From Burkholderia lata (GTDB lineage: Bacteria; Pseudomonadota; Gammaproteobacteria; Burkholderiales; Burkholderiaceae), in assembly GCF_000012945.1 (NCBI RefSeq), contig NC_007510.1, forward strand, positions 3,162,001 through 3,226,000: a stretch of 64,000 bases of DNA, read 5' to 3'. The notes under the pieces are model-generated. The model saw nothing but the letters and a program-made list of their open reading frames with translations, did not search any database and was not told where the DNA came from. Shown here in pieces: positions 47,510-55,631 of this stretch; within the stretch, counting starts at the first letter, position 1, and the number at the start of each line of letters is the position of its first letter. Made by a program: the position numbers and the translations under genes.

Positions 47510-47896
47510 TTACTTCGCCGGCGCCTTGTACGCGATGCAGTCGACTTCGACCTTGCAGTCGATGACCATGCTCGACTGCACGCACGCGCGTGCCGGCGGA
47601 TGCTCGCCGAAGTACGAAATGAACACCTTGTTGAACGACGCGAAATCGCGTGCGTCGTCGAGCCACACGCCGCAGCGCACGACGTGCTCGAGGCCGTAGC
47701 CGGCTTCCTTCAGGATCGCGATCACGTTCTCGATCGTCTGCTTCGACTGCGTGACGATGCCGCCTTCGACGACCTCGCCGTTCACCATCGGCGTCTGGCC
47801 CGACACGTACAGCCAGCCGTCAGCCTCGACCGCGCGTGCGAACGGCATCACCTGGCCGCCCGTCCCCTTCGCTTCGCCTACGCCATATCGCTTCAT
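47510..47896 (-). CDS. RidA-family (YjgF) enamine/imine deaminase
   Basis: About 128 residues. The family pattern is clear: GVGEAKGTGGQVMPFARAVEADGWLYVSGQTPM, QTIENVIAILKEAGYGLEHVVRCGVWLDDARDFASFNKVF and the C-terminal PPARACVQSSMVIDCKVEVDCIAYK, with the conserved Arg of PxR. RidA proteins hydrolyse reactive enamine/imine intermediates released by PLP enzymes. Here the gene lies 76 nt downstream of the D-aminoacylase gene in the same direction, and a PLP amino-acid deaminase is divergent, which fits a clean-up role for this pathway. The ATG at 47896 follows a stretch of non-coding sequence. Confidence 0.9.
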   Translation of the reverse strand: MKRYGVGEAKGTGGQVMPFARAVEADGWLYVSGQTPMVNGEVVEGGIVTQSKQTIENVIAILKEAGYGLEHVVRCGVWLDDARDFASFNKVFISYFGEHPPARACVQSSMVIDCKVEVDCIAYKAPAK

Positions 47897-47972
47897 CGTT
47901 TCACTCCTTGTTTCGGTTACGGATGCGCGCACCGACAGCGGCACGCGCGGCAGATCGGAACAACCACCGCGT

Positions 47973-49454
47973 TCAGAACGCGGCGTCGGCACTCGCCGGC
48001 ACGCGCTCGCCGCGCGCGACGAAGCCGCCGGCGCGCTCGCCGGTCGGCTGGCCGTTTTCATACGTAAGCACGCCGTTCACCCACACGGCATCGATCCCGT
48101 GCGCGGGCTGCTGCGGCTTCTCGAACGTCGCGGCGTCGATCACGCTCGCCGGGTCGAACAGCACGAGATCCGCGTGGTAGCCCACATGCACCTCGCCGCG
48201 CTTCGCGATCCCGTAGCGGCGCGCGGACAGCGACGTCATCTTGCGGATCGCCTCCTCGAGCGGCAGCAGGTTCGTGTCGCGCACATAGTGGCCGAGCACG
48301 CGCGGGAACGCGCCCCACAGCCGCGGGTGCGGCAGCGGATCGTTCGGCAGGCCGTCGGAGCCGACCATCGTCGCGGGATGCGACAGGATCCGGCGCACGT
48401 CGTCCTCGGACATGTTGTGGTAAACGGCGCCGGCCGGGCGGATGCGCTGCGCAGCCTCCTGCTCGGTCACGCCCCAGTCGGCCGCGATCGCCTTCAGCAG
48501 CTTGCCCGCCACTTCCGGGTGCGGCTCGGACCACGTGATCGTGATGTCGATGTCGCCTGTCACCTGCTTCAGGTCGAGCGTCGACGAGCTGCGGCTGTAC
48601 GGATAGCAGTCGCAGCCGACCGGCTGGTAGCGGCGCGCACCTTCGAGCGATGCAAGCACCTCGGTGCTGCGCCCCCAGTTCGACGGGCCCGCGCACTTCA
48701 GGTGCGAGATCACGACCGGCACGCGCGCATGACGGCCGACCTGATACGCCTCTTCCATCGCATCGAGGATCGCGTCGAACTCGGTGCGCATGTGCGTCGT
48801 GTACAGCGCGTCCGCGTTCGCGAGCGGCTCGGCGAGTGCCATCACCTCTTCGGCCGGCGCCGCGAACGCGGAGCCGTACGCGAGGCCCGACGACAGGCCG
48901 AGCGCGCCGTTCGCGAGCGCCTCCTCGAGCTGCGCGCGCATGCCGGCAATCTCGCCGTCTGTCGCCGCGCGGTCGAGGCGGTCCATCTGGTTGTTGCGCA
49001 GCGCCGTATGGCCGACGAGCGCCGCGACGTTCACGGCTGGACGCGCATGGTTCACGGCCGCGACGTAGTCGGCGAAGGTCGGGTACTGGAACGCACCGCG
49101 CTCGCCGAGCAGGTTCATCGGGTCGGGCGGATCGCCCGCGAGCGTCACCGGCGACGCGCTGATCCCGCAGTTACCGACGATCACGGTCGTCACGCCCTGC
49201 GAGATCTTCGGGATCATCTCCGGTGCGCGGATCACGTGCGTGTCGTCGTGCGTGTGCACGTCGACGAAGCCCGGCGCGAGCGCGCGGCCGTTCGCATCGA
49301 CGACGGTCTCGGCAAGCCAGTTCGACAGGTTGCCGATCGCCGCGATCACGCCGTTGCGGATCGCGACGTCGCGCGTGACGGGCGGCGCGCCGGTACCGTC
49401 GTAAAGCTGCGCGCCGACGATCAGCGTATCGGCGGCTTCGGGATGCGAATGCAT
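47973..49454 (-). CDS. N-acyl-D-amino-acid deacylase (D-aminoacylase)
   Basis: Amidohydrolase of 493 residues with the D-aminoacylase pattern: VDVHTHDD (metal-binding HxH, near residue 66), VGNCGISASPV (the conserved Cys ligand), GHTALR, ISHLKCAGPSNWG and MVGSDGLPNDPLPHPRLWGAFPRVLGHYVR (metal-binding Asp). It deacylates N-acyl-D-amino acids to free D-amino acids. The ATG at 49454 lies 2 nt after the RpiR stop, so regulator and enzyme are one message, and the RidA gene follows 76 nt later. No signal peptide is seen; the enzyme is cytoplasmic. Confidence 0.93.
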   Translation of the reverse strand: MHSHPEAADTLIVGAQLYDGTGAPPVTRDVAIRNGVIAAIGNLSNWLAETVVDANGRALAPGFVDVHTHDDTHVIRAPEMIPKISQGVTTVIVGNCGISASPVTLAGDPPDPMNLLGERGAFQYPTFADYVAAVNHARPAVNVAALVGHTALRNNQMDRLDRAATDGEIAGMRAQLEEALANGALGLSSGLAYGSAFAAPAEEVMALAEPLANADALYTTHMRTEFDAILDAMEEAYQVGRHARVPVVISHLKCAGPSNWGRSTEVLASLEGARRYQPVGCDCYPYSRSSSTLDLKQVTGDIDITITWSEPHPEVAGKLLKAIAADWGVTEQEAAQRIRPAGAVYHNMSEDDVRRILSHPATMVGSDGLPNDPLPHPRLWGAFPRVLGHYVRDTNLLPLEEAIRKMTSLSARRYGIAKRGEVHVGYHADLVLFDPASVIDAATFEKPQQPAHGIDAVWVNGVLTYENGQPTGERAGGFVARGERVPASADAAF

Positions 49455-49456
49455 GG

Positions 49457-50395
49457 TCAGTCTCCTACCGGTTGACGGTCTCCGCCGCCGCGATGCGCAT
49501 CGAGCGCGTGCTTGATGCGACGCAGCGATTCTCGGCCCGCATCGCCGAGCCGCAATGCGACTCCGGTGACGAGCACGTCGATCGCCATCATCATCGCGTA
49601 ACGCGATGTCGACGGCTTGTAAATGAAATCGGTTTCGAACGCGACGACCGGGATCAGGTGGTCGGCCAGCTTCGCGAGCGGCGACGCCGGCGCGGTAATC
49701 GCGATCAGCTTCGCGCCGTAGCGCTTCGCGAGCCGGCAGCTCTCGAGCAGCTCGGGCACGCGGCCGCTCACCGACAGCGCGACCACGACGGTGTCGCGCG
49801 ACAGCGTCGCGGCCACCATTCGCTGCAGCACGCTGTCCTGATAGCTCGCGACCGGCCGGCCGAAACGCACCAGCCGGAAGCGCAGCTCGTCGGCAAGCGC
49901 GGTCGAGCCGCCGCCCTGGCCGTACACATAGGTCATCTTCGCGGCGGCGAGCAGGTCGGCCGCCGCCTCGAACGACGTATTGCGCAGCAACTGATGGTTG
50001 TGCGCGAGCGCCAGGCGGATCTCGTCGTAGACCATCGACGCGGGGCTCGGGTCGTCGGCCGGCGCGTCGTCGGACGGCACCAGGAAGCGCTGGCCGACGG
50101 CCGCCGCCTGCGCGACCAGCACCTTCAGTTCGCGCACGTCGCGGCAGCCGACCGCTTTCGCGAAACGCGTGACCGTCGCGACGCTGACCTCCGCGTCGCG
50201 TGCCAGCGCGCCGATGCTGGCATGCGCGGCGCGCGCCAGGTCGGCGAGGATGAACGCGGCGACCTTGCGCTCGGCTTCGCGCAGTTCGGGCGCGCATTCG
50301 GCGATCCGCGCGACGATGTCGAGGACCGGCGGTGCGGCCGGAGCCGGATGAAGCTCGGCCGCGAGCGGGACGGACGGAGTGGCGGGCGTATTCAT
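49457..50395 (-). CDS. RpiR/MurR-family transcriptional regulator
   Basis: A 312-residue regulator with N-terminal helix-turn-helix (about residues 55-90, SIGALARDAEVSVATVTRFAKAVGCRD) and C-terminal SIS sugar-isomerase-like domain (about 150-290; MTYVYGQGGGSTALADELRFRLVRFG, VVVALSVSGRVPELLE). Proteins of this type bind phosphosugars or amino-sugar derivatives. Its position at the head of the D-aminoacylase transcript and opposite the PLP deaminase points to a D-amino-acid or N-acyl signal, by inference. Two palindromes in the divergent promoter are candidate binding sites. Confidence 0.9.
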   Translation of the reverse strand: MNTPATPSVPLAAELHPAPAAPPVLDIVARIAECAPELREAERKVAAFILADLARAAHASIGALARDAEVSVATVTRFAKAVGCRDVRELKVLVAQAAAVGQRFLVPSDDAPADDPSPASMVYDEIRLALAHNHQLLRNTSFEAAADLLAAAKMTYVYGQGGGSTALADELRFRLVRFGRPVASYQDSVLQRMVAATLSRDTVVVALSVSGRVPELLESCRLAKRYGAKLIAITAPASPLAKLADHLIPVVAFETDFIYKPSTSRYAMMMAIDVLVTGVALRLGDAGRESLRRIKHALDAHRGGGDRQPVGD

Positions 50396-50418
50396 CTGCG
50401 GAAAAAGGTGTGAAGCTC

Positions 50419-50466
50419 GATGTTACTAAATAACATCACCGCGCCGATGCTACTTTCTGTACCATC
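50419..50466. promoter_or_regulatory. Two palindromic operator candidates in the divergent promoter
   Basis: Site 1 at 50419-50437, GATGTTACTAAATAACATC, has perfect 7-bp arms (GATGTTA/TAACATC). Site 2 at 50446-50466, GATGCTAC-TTTCT-GTACCATC, matches in 7 of 8 arm positions. Both share the half-site GATG(T/C)TAC and lie between the RpiR start (50395) and the deaminase start (50515), about 28 nt apart centre to centre. AT-rich patches in the gap could supply the promoters. They fit RpiR-type autoregulated operators. Confidence 0.6.
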
Positions 50467-50514
50467 GGCGTGTCAACTTCAGTGCAATGCATAGTGATGA
50501 TGGAGCGGGATGAC

Positions 50515-51795
50515 ATGAAAGTTACAAACTATCAGGAAGCAACGATCGATCCGTTCGGCAAGGGTCTCGGCAATCTGCCGAGCGCGAGCGTGCCGCTCGG
50601 CGACGCCGGCCGCCTCGAGTGGAACCTGCTTGCGGAAGACGTCAGCCTGCCGGCCGCCGTGCTTTACGAAGATCGCATCGAACACAACCTGAACTGGATG
50701 CAGGCCTTCGTCCAGAAGTACGGCGTCAAGTTTGCGCCGCACGGCAAGACGACGATGGCGCCGCAACTGTTCCGCCGCCAGCTCGACGCCGGTGCCTGGG
50801 GCATCACGCTCGCGACCGCGCACCAGACGCAGGCCGCGTATCACGGCGGCGTGCGGCGCGTGCTGCTCGCGAACCAGCTGGTCGGCCGCCAGAACATGAC
50901 GATCATCGCCGGGCTGCTGTCCGATCCCGACTTCGAATTCTTCTGCCTCGTCGATTCGGCGGAGAGCGTCGACCAGCTCGGCAGCTTCTTCGGCGCACTG
51001 AAGAAGCCGCTGAACGTGCTGCTCGAGCTCGGCGTGCCGGGCGGCCGCGCGGGCGTACGCGATGCCGCGCAGCGCGAGGCCGTGCTGGCCGCGATCGCGC
51101 GCTATCCGGACACGCTGAAGCTGGCCGGTATCGAACTGTACGAAGGCGTGCTGAAGGAGGAAGGCGAGATCCGCACGTTCCTGCAGGAAGCGGTCGCGCT
51201 CACGCGCGAGCTCGCCGAAGCAGGCCGCTTCGCGCGCACGCCGGCGATCCTGTCCGGCGCCGGGTCGGCGTGGTACGACGTGGTCGCGGAAGAATTCGCG
51301 AAGGCGTCCAACGCCGGCTTCGCGGAAGTCGTGCTGCGTCCGGGCTGCTACCTGACGCACGATGTCGGCATCTACAAGAAGGCGCAGACCGACGTGTTCG
51401 CGCGCAACCCGATCGCACGCACGATGGGCGAAGGGCTGCTGCCCGCGCTGCAGCTGTGGGCCTACGTGCAGTCGGTGCCGGAGGCTGATCGCGCGATCGT
51501 CGCACTCGGCAAGCGCGACGCGGCGTTCGACGCGGGGCTGCCGGAGCCGGCGCGCCACTTTCGCCCGGGCCGCGACACCGCGCCGCGCGACGTCGCCGCC
51601 GCCGAAGGCTGGGCCGTCACCGGGATGATGGACCAGCACGCGTACCTGCAGATTCCGCCGGGCGCAGACGTGAAGGTCGGCGACATGGTCGCGTTCGACA
51701 TCTCGCACCCGTGCCTGACGTTCGACAAGTGGCGCCAGGTGCTCGTGCTCGATCCGAAGTTCAGCGTAACGGAAGTCGTCGAAACCTTCTTCTGA
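50515..51795 (+). CDS. PLP-dependent amino-acid deaminase (D-threonine aldolase/D-serine dehydratase-like)
   Basis: About 426 residues of the alanine-racemase-N fold. The PLP lysine is in FAPHGKTTMAPQLF near residue 83, the N-terminal beta-barrel continues through VLLELGVPGGRAG and ILSGAGSAWYDVV, and the C-terminal domain has DQHAYLQIPPGADVKVGDMVAFDISHPCLTFDKWR, with a His and Cys that may bind zinc as in D-serine dehydratase. It likely deaminates D-amino acids released by the D-aminoacylase. ATG 50515 (MKVTNYQEAT) is preceded by GGAGCGGGA. It is divergent from the RpiR gene across the palindromic promoter. Confidence 0.85.
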   Translation: MKVTNYQEATIDPFGKGLGNLPSASVPLGDAGRLEWNLLAEDVSLPAAVLYEDRIEHNLNWMQAFVQKYGVKFAPHGKTTMAPQLFRRQLDAGAWGITLATAHQTQAAYHGGVRRVLLANQLVGRQNMTIIAGLLSDPDFEFFCLVDSAESVDQLGSFFGALKKPLNVLLELGVPGGRAGVRDAAQREAVLAAIARYPDTLKLAGIELYEGVLKEEGEIRTFLQEAVALTRELAEAGRFARTPAILSGAGSAWYDVVAEEFAKASNAGFAEVVLRPGCYLTHDVGIYKKAQTDVFARNPIARTMGEGLLPALQLWAYVQSVPEADRAIVALGKRDAAFDAGLPEPARHFRPGRDTAPRDVAAAEGWAVTGMMDQHAYLQIPPGADVKVGDMVAFDISHPCLTFDKWRQVLVLDPKFSVTEVVETFF

Positions 51796-51810
51796 TACCC
51801 GTCGCGCGCC

Positions 51811-51835
51811 CCGCCCCGCCGCTCGTGCGGGGCGG
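51811..51835 (+). terminator. Possible terminator after the deaminase gene
   Basis: CCGCCCCGC (51811-51819), 7-nt loop, GCGGGGCGG (51827-51835): a 9-bp GC stem 15 nt after the stop codon, but with no T-run afterwards. Placement suggests a termination or 3'-end role. Confidence 0.45.
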
Positions 51836-51951
51836 CCGTCACGCGCGCTTCAAGCGGCCGGAGTACACTGCGCTTTCGTCCTCGGGGCCCCAGGCGGGCG
51901 TTGCACACGCCTGTCGCGCGGGTCCTCAATGCAGCTCCACTGGAGAAAGCC

Positions 51952-52533
51952 ATGGCCGCGAAGAAGATCCTGTTCCTGACCGGCGATTTCGCCGAAGACT
52001 ACGAAACGATGGTGCCGTTCCAGGCGCTGCAGGCCGTCGGCCACCACGTCGATGCAGTCTGCCCGGGCAAGCGCGCGGGCGACAAGATCAAGACCGCGAT
52101 CCATGATTTCGAAGGCGACCAGACCTACACCGAGAAGCCCGGCCACCAGTTCACGCTGAACGCGGCGTTCGACGACGTCGACGCATCGCGCTACGACGCG
52201 CTCGCGATCGCGGGCGGCCGTGCCCCCGAATACCTGCGACTCGATCCGAAAGTGATCTCGCTCGTGCGCGAGTTCGCCGAAGCCGGCAAGCCGATCGCCG
52301 CGATCTGCCACGCGGCGCAACTGCTCGCGGCCGCCGACGTGATCCGCGGCAAGCGCATCTCGGCCTACCCGGCCTGCGCGCCCGAAGTGAAGCTCGCGGG
52401 CGGCGAATACGCGGACATCACGGTCGACGCGGCCGTGACCGACGCGCCGTTCGTCACCGCGCCCGCGTGGCCCGCGCATCCGGCCTGGCTCGCGCAGTTC
52501 CTCGCGCTGCTGGGCACGCGCATTGAGCTTTGA
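51952..52533 (+). CDS. DJ-1/PfpI-family protein
   Basis: About 193 residues. The nucleophile-elbow cysteine is in [16 protein letters not shown] near residue 122, with the acidic residue in [15 protein letters not shown] near residue 14, matching DJ-1/PfpI proteins (protease I, YhbO or glyoxalase III-type). The exact activity (protein/nucleotide deglycase, glyoxalase or chaperone) cannot be assigned. A ribosome binding site (GGAGAAAG) precedes the ATG at 51952; an in-frame TTG 51 nt upstream lacks one. It is a plus-strand gene following the deaminase by about 156 nt and facing marR. Confidence 0.85.
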   Translation: MAAKKILFLTGDFAEDYETMVPFQALQAVGHHVDAVCPGKRAGDKIKTAIHDFEGDQTYTEKPGHQFTLNAAFDDVDASRYDALAIAGGRAPEYLRLDPKVISLVREFAEAGKPIAAICHAAQLLAAADVIRGKRISAYPACAPEVKLAGGEYADITVDAAVTDAPFVTAPAWPAHPAWLAQFLALLGTRIEL

Positions 52534-52612
52534 ACCCGCGTTGAACCGCAAGTGAATTGAGATGAGATGAAGGGCCGGGCCGGCGGCGTATGCGCGCCGC
52601 CCTGCCCGTGCT

Positions 52613-53059
52613 TCAGCGCGCGACCGGCGCCGAGCCGACGTCCGCGATTCGCGACTCCAGCATCGCCAGCGCGCCCGACAGTGAATTCAGCACGTCGTCC
52701 GGCAATTGCGCCATCGTCTGTTCGAGAAACGCCTTGCGGCGCGGCAGGCACGCGTCGAACGCGGCGCGGCCGTCGTCCGTCAGCGTCACGTTGGTCACGC
52801 GATTGTCGCGAGCGTCGGATTCACGCTGGATCCAGCCGAGCGCGTCGAGCGACTTCAACTGGCGCGTGAGCGCGCCCGGATCGACGCGCAGCACTTCGAC
52901 GAGCTTCTTCTGCGACGAATGCCCGCCCATCGTGTGCAATGCGACCATGATGCGCCAGCGCGGCATCGGTTGCCCGACGTGCGCCTCGAACGCGGTCATG
53001 AACGCGCGATACGTGCGTCCGAATTGCTGCAAGATCGCGACGCGGTCCTGTTCTTCCAT
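52613..53059 (-). CDS. MarR-family transcriptional regulator
   Basis: A 148-residue winged-helix protein. The DNA-binding part is seen in residues about 30-100 (PRWRIMVALHTMGGHSSQKKLVEVLRVDPGALTRQLKSLDALGWIQRESDARDNRVTNVTLTDDG, wing with DxRxxR pattern). MarR proteins commonly repress efflux genes and respond to phenolic ligands. It lies 26 nt downstream of the MFS exporter on the same strand, so the exporter is transcribed first and regulator second, less usual than the reverse order. Regulation of this unit is inferred from position. Confidence 0.92.
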   Translation of the reverse strand: MEEQDRVAILQQFGRTYRAFMTAFEAHVGQPMPRWRIMVALHTMGGHSSQKKLVEVLRVDPGALTRQLKSLDALGWIQRESDARDNRVTNVTLTDDGRAAFDACLPRRKAFLEQTMAQLPDDVLNSLSGALAMLESRIADVGSAPVAR

Positions 53060-53085
53060 GCGCTCAGTTCTACTCGTTCAATCGT

Positions 53086-54681
53086 TCAGTCGGCCGCGAC
53101 ATGCGGTTCGATCTTGTGCCGCAACGCGATCGGCGGCACGCGGCGGCACTGCCACACCGACACCACGGCGACGACAGCCGCCATCGCGACGCCCAGGTGA
53201 ATCGCGCCGACGAGCGATTCGCGGGCCGCTTCCAGCAGCAGCGCGCCATTATGCCCGGCACGCGTCAGCTCCGCGACGAGACCGCCCTGCGCGGCGCGAT
53301 CGATCAGGATCTGCGGATCGGCGAGCTGCGCATGCCACTGCATCGCATGATCGGCCGACAGCGCACTGCGCACGCCGCTCGAATACATCTGGTTGACGAG
53401 GGTGCCGGTCAGCGCGGTGCCGACCATCCCGCCGACCATCCGTAGCGACTGCAGCAGCGCGGTCGCGATGCCGAGATGCTCGCGGCCGGCCGTCTGCTGC
53501 GCGAAGACGGTGAGGTTCGGCAGCACGAAGCCGAGCCCGATGCCGCCCGCGACCATCAGCGCCATCAGCACCCACTTCGGCGTCGTGTGGGTCGACACGA
53601 CGATGCCCGCGCAGGTGATCGCGAACAGCACGAAGCCGACGTGCAGCATCGCGTTCGGATTGCGGATGCGCGTGACGACCCGGCCGTTCATGATGCTGCC
53701 GATCGTGATGAACACGACGAGCGGCGTGATCACGAGCCCCGCTTCCTTCGGCGACATCCCGAACCCGCCCTGGAACAGCAGCGGCGCGTAGAACAACAGC
53801 GAGAACATCGAGAAGCCGGCGAGGATCGCCAGCACGAAGAGCGCCGACAGCGCGCGGTTGCCGAACATGTCGAACGGCAAAATCGGCTGCGCGCAACGCT
53901 TCTCCCAGCGCCACAGGCCGAAACCGGCCGCGACCGCGACGACGAGCAGCAGCGACGCCCAGCTCGCGACGCCGTACTTCGGCAGCCATTCGACGAACAG
54001 CTGCAGCGCGCCGAGCGACAGCGCGATCAGCAACGCGCCCGGCCAGTCGAGCCGCATCTTGCGATCGTGCGCGACGTGGCGCAGGTGCGGCAAGTAGCGC
54101 CACACGAACAGCAGCGACAGCAGGCCCACCGGCAGGTTCACATAGAACACCGAACGCCAGCCGAACGACTGGGTCAGCACGCCGCCGAGCGACGGGCCGA
54201 CCGCGTTCGCGATGCCGAACGCGGAGCTCATCAGCACCTGCCAGCGCAGCCGCACGACGGAATCGGGGAACAGGTCGGGAATGCATGCGAACGCGGTGCC
54301 GACCAGCATCCCGCCGCCGATCCCCTGCAGCCCGCGCGCGAGCACGAGCATCAGCATGTCGTTCGCCATCCCGCACAGCACGGACGCGGCGGTGAACACG
54401 ACGATCGACGCGATGACGAACGGCTTGCGGCCGTAATAGTCGCCGAGCCGGCCGAAGATCGGCACCGTGATCACGGAACTGAGCAGGTACGAGGTCGCGA
54501 CCCATGCGTACAGGTCGAATCCGCGGAGCTCGGCGACGATGGTCGGCAGCGCGGTGCCGACGACGGTCTGGTCGAGCGCGACCAGCATGGTGACAAATGA
54601 GATCCCGATCATCGCCAGCAGCGATTCGCGGAATGGCAGGACTTGCCCGCTTGAATGGTGGGCGGCAGTATGGACGGCCAT
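53086..54681 (-). CDS. MFS drug exporter, 14-helix EmrB/QacA type
   Basis: A 531-residue integral membrane protein with 14 predicted hydrophobic segments. Motif A is visible as GRLGDYYGRKP (residues about 75-90), motif C (VGPSLGGVLTQSFGWRS) near 150, and motif D (LDQTVVGTALPTI) near 35, all typical of DHA2-family exporters. It should expel drugs or toxic compounds using the proton gradient. I use the ATG at 54681 (MAVHTAAH); a TTG at 54711 is also in frame but would place the start inside the palindrome at 54699-54712. marR follows 26 nt after its stop. Confidence 0.92.
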   Translation of the reverse strand: MAVHTAAHHSSGQVLPFRESLLAMIGISFVTMLVALDQTVVGTALPTIVAELRGFDLYAWVATSYLLSSVITVPIFGRLGDYYGRKPFVIASIVVFTAASVLCGMANDMLMLVLARGLQGIGGGMLVGTAFACIPDLFPDSVVRLRWQVLMSSAFGIANAVGPSLGGVLTQSFGWRSVFYVNLPVGLLSLLFVWRYLPHLRHVAHDRKMRLDWPGALLIALSLGALQLFVEWLPKYGVASWASLLLVVAVAAGFGLWRWEKRCAQPILPFDMFGNRALSALFVLAILAGFSMFSLLFYAPLLFQGGFGMSPKEAGLVITPLVVFITIGSIMNGRVVTRIRNPNAMLHVGFVLFAITCAGIVVSTHTTPKWVLMALMVAGGIGLGFVLPNLTVFAQQTAGREHLGIATALLQSLRMVGGMVGTALTGTLVNQMYSSGVRSALSADHAMQWHAQLADPQILIDRAAQGGLVAELTRAGHNGALLLEAARESLVGAIHLGVAMAAVVAVVSVWQCRRVPPIALRHKIEPHVAAD

Positions 54682-54698
54682 TTTTTGTTGGCGCAACT

Positions 54699-54712
54699 TT
54701 TGACGTGTCAAA
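54699..54712. promoter_or_regulatory. Palindrome upstream of the MFS-MarR unit
   Basis: TTTGAC-GT-GTCAAA (54699-54712) is a 14-bp inverted repeat 18 nt upstream of the MFS start codon; a second, looser one, TGAC-GACG-GTCA, lies at about 54750-54761, and GTTG-GCG-CAAC at 54687-54697. They sit in the 107-nt gap shared with the divergent ecsC gene. MarR operators have this size and symmetry, so these are candidates for the adjacent MarR. Confidence 0.45.
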
Positions 54713-54788
54713 CAATCTCAAAATTCTAGCACGCCGGAGTAATCTAGGCTGACGACGGTCAAATCGAACCAGACCGCCAAGGAGAAAG

Positions 54789-55631
54789 ATGGAACCGATT
54801 TCAATTACCCCCGCGACCACGCTGTCGCCGGAGGATCGGGACGCGCTGTGGCGCGCGAAGCAGGTGCTCGAAAGCCCGTCGCTGACGATGAAGCTGACGG
54901 GCATGCTCGGCGCGCCGGTCGAGAAAATGATTGCCCGGCTGCCGGATTTCGCGACCGGCAAGATCAACGATGCGACCCAGCTCGCGCTGCGCAAGTGCCT
55001 GAACATCGCGCTGCGCACGCTCGGCAAGCCACCCGCGCCCGACGCCGAGCCCGACAAGCCGAGCAACCTGCTGCACAAGCTCGCGGTCGCGACGACCGGC
55101 GCGGCGGGCGGTGCGTTCGGCTTTCTCGCGCTGCCGGTCGAATTGCCGGTCACGACCACGCTGATCTTCCGCTCGGTGTGCGACATCGCACGCAGCGAGG
55201 GCGAAGACCTGAGCTCGGTCGATACGCAGCTGCAATGCCTGGCCGTGCTCGGCATGGGCGGCAATCCGGACAAGCAGGAAGAGGACGCCGATCTCGGCTA
55301 TTTCGTGCTGCGCGGCGCGCTCGCGCAGGCGATCTCGAAGGCATCGTCCGACATCACGACGAAGGGGATCGCCGCGCACAGCTCGGCGGCCGTGTTCAAG
55401 CTCGTGCAGACGGTGGCGTCGCGCTTCTCGGTGCAGGTGACCGAGCAGATGGCCGCGAAGTCGATTCCGGCGATCGGCGCCGTGCTCGGCGCGACCGTCA
55501 ATACGCTGTTCATCGACCACTTCCAGCAGATGGCGCACGGCCACTTCACCGTGCGCCGGCTCGAGCGCAAGTATGGCTCGGTGGCCGTCAAGGCCGCCTA
55601 TCAGGCGATCGACGCCTCGCCGGCCCGCTGA
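54789..55631 (+). CDS. EcsC-family protein
   Basis: About 280 residues matching the EcsC domain family: Gly/Ala-rich helices ATTGAAGGAFGFLALPVELPVTTTLIFRSVCDIARSEGEDL in the middle, and RFSVQVTEQMAAKSIPAIGAVLGATVNTLFIDHFQQMAHGHFTVRRLERKYG at the end. The central hydrophobic stretch (about residues 95-120) could associate with membrane. EcsC has no established biochemical role. The gene is divergent from the MFS unit and its 3' end overlaps the converging alpha/beta hydrolase gene by 31 nt (55601-55631). Its ATG at 54789 follows AAGGAGAAAG. Confidence 0.85.
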   Translation: MEPISITPATTLSPEDRDALWRAKQVLESPSLTMKLTGMLGAPVEKMIARLPDFATGKINDATQLALRKCLNIALRTLGKPPAPDAEPDKPSNLLHKLAVATTGAAGGAFGFLALPVELPVTTTLIFRSVCDIARSEGEDLSSVDTQLQCLAVLGMGGNPDKQEEDADLGYFVLRGALAQAISKASSDITTKGIAAHSSAAVFKLVQTVASRFSVQVTEQMAAKSIPAIGAVLGATVNTLFIDHFQQMAHGHFTVRRLERKYGSVAVKAAYQAIDASPAR

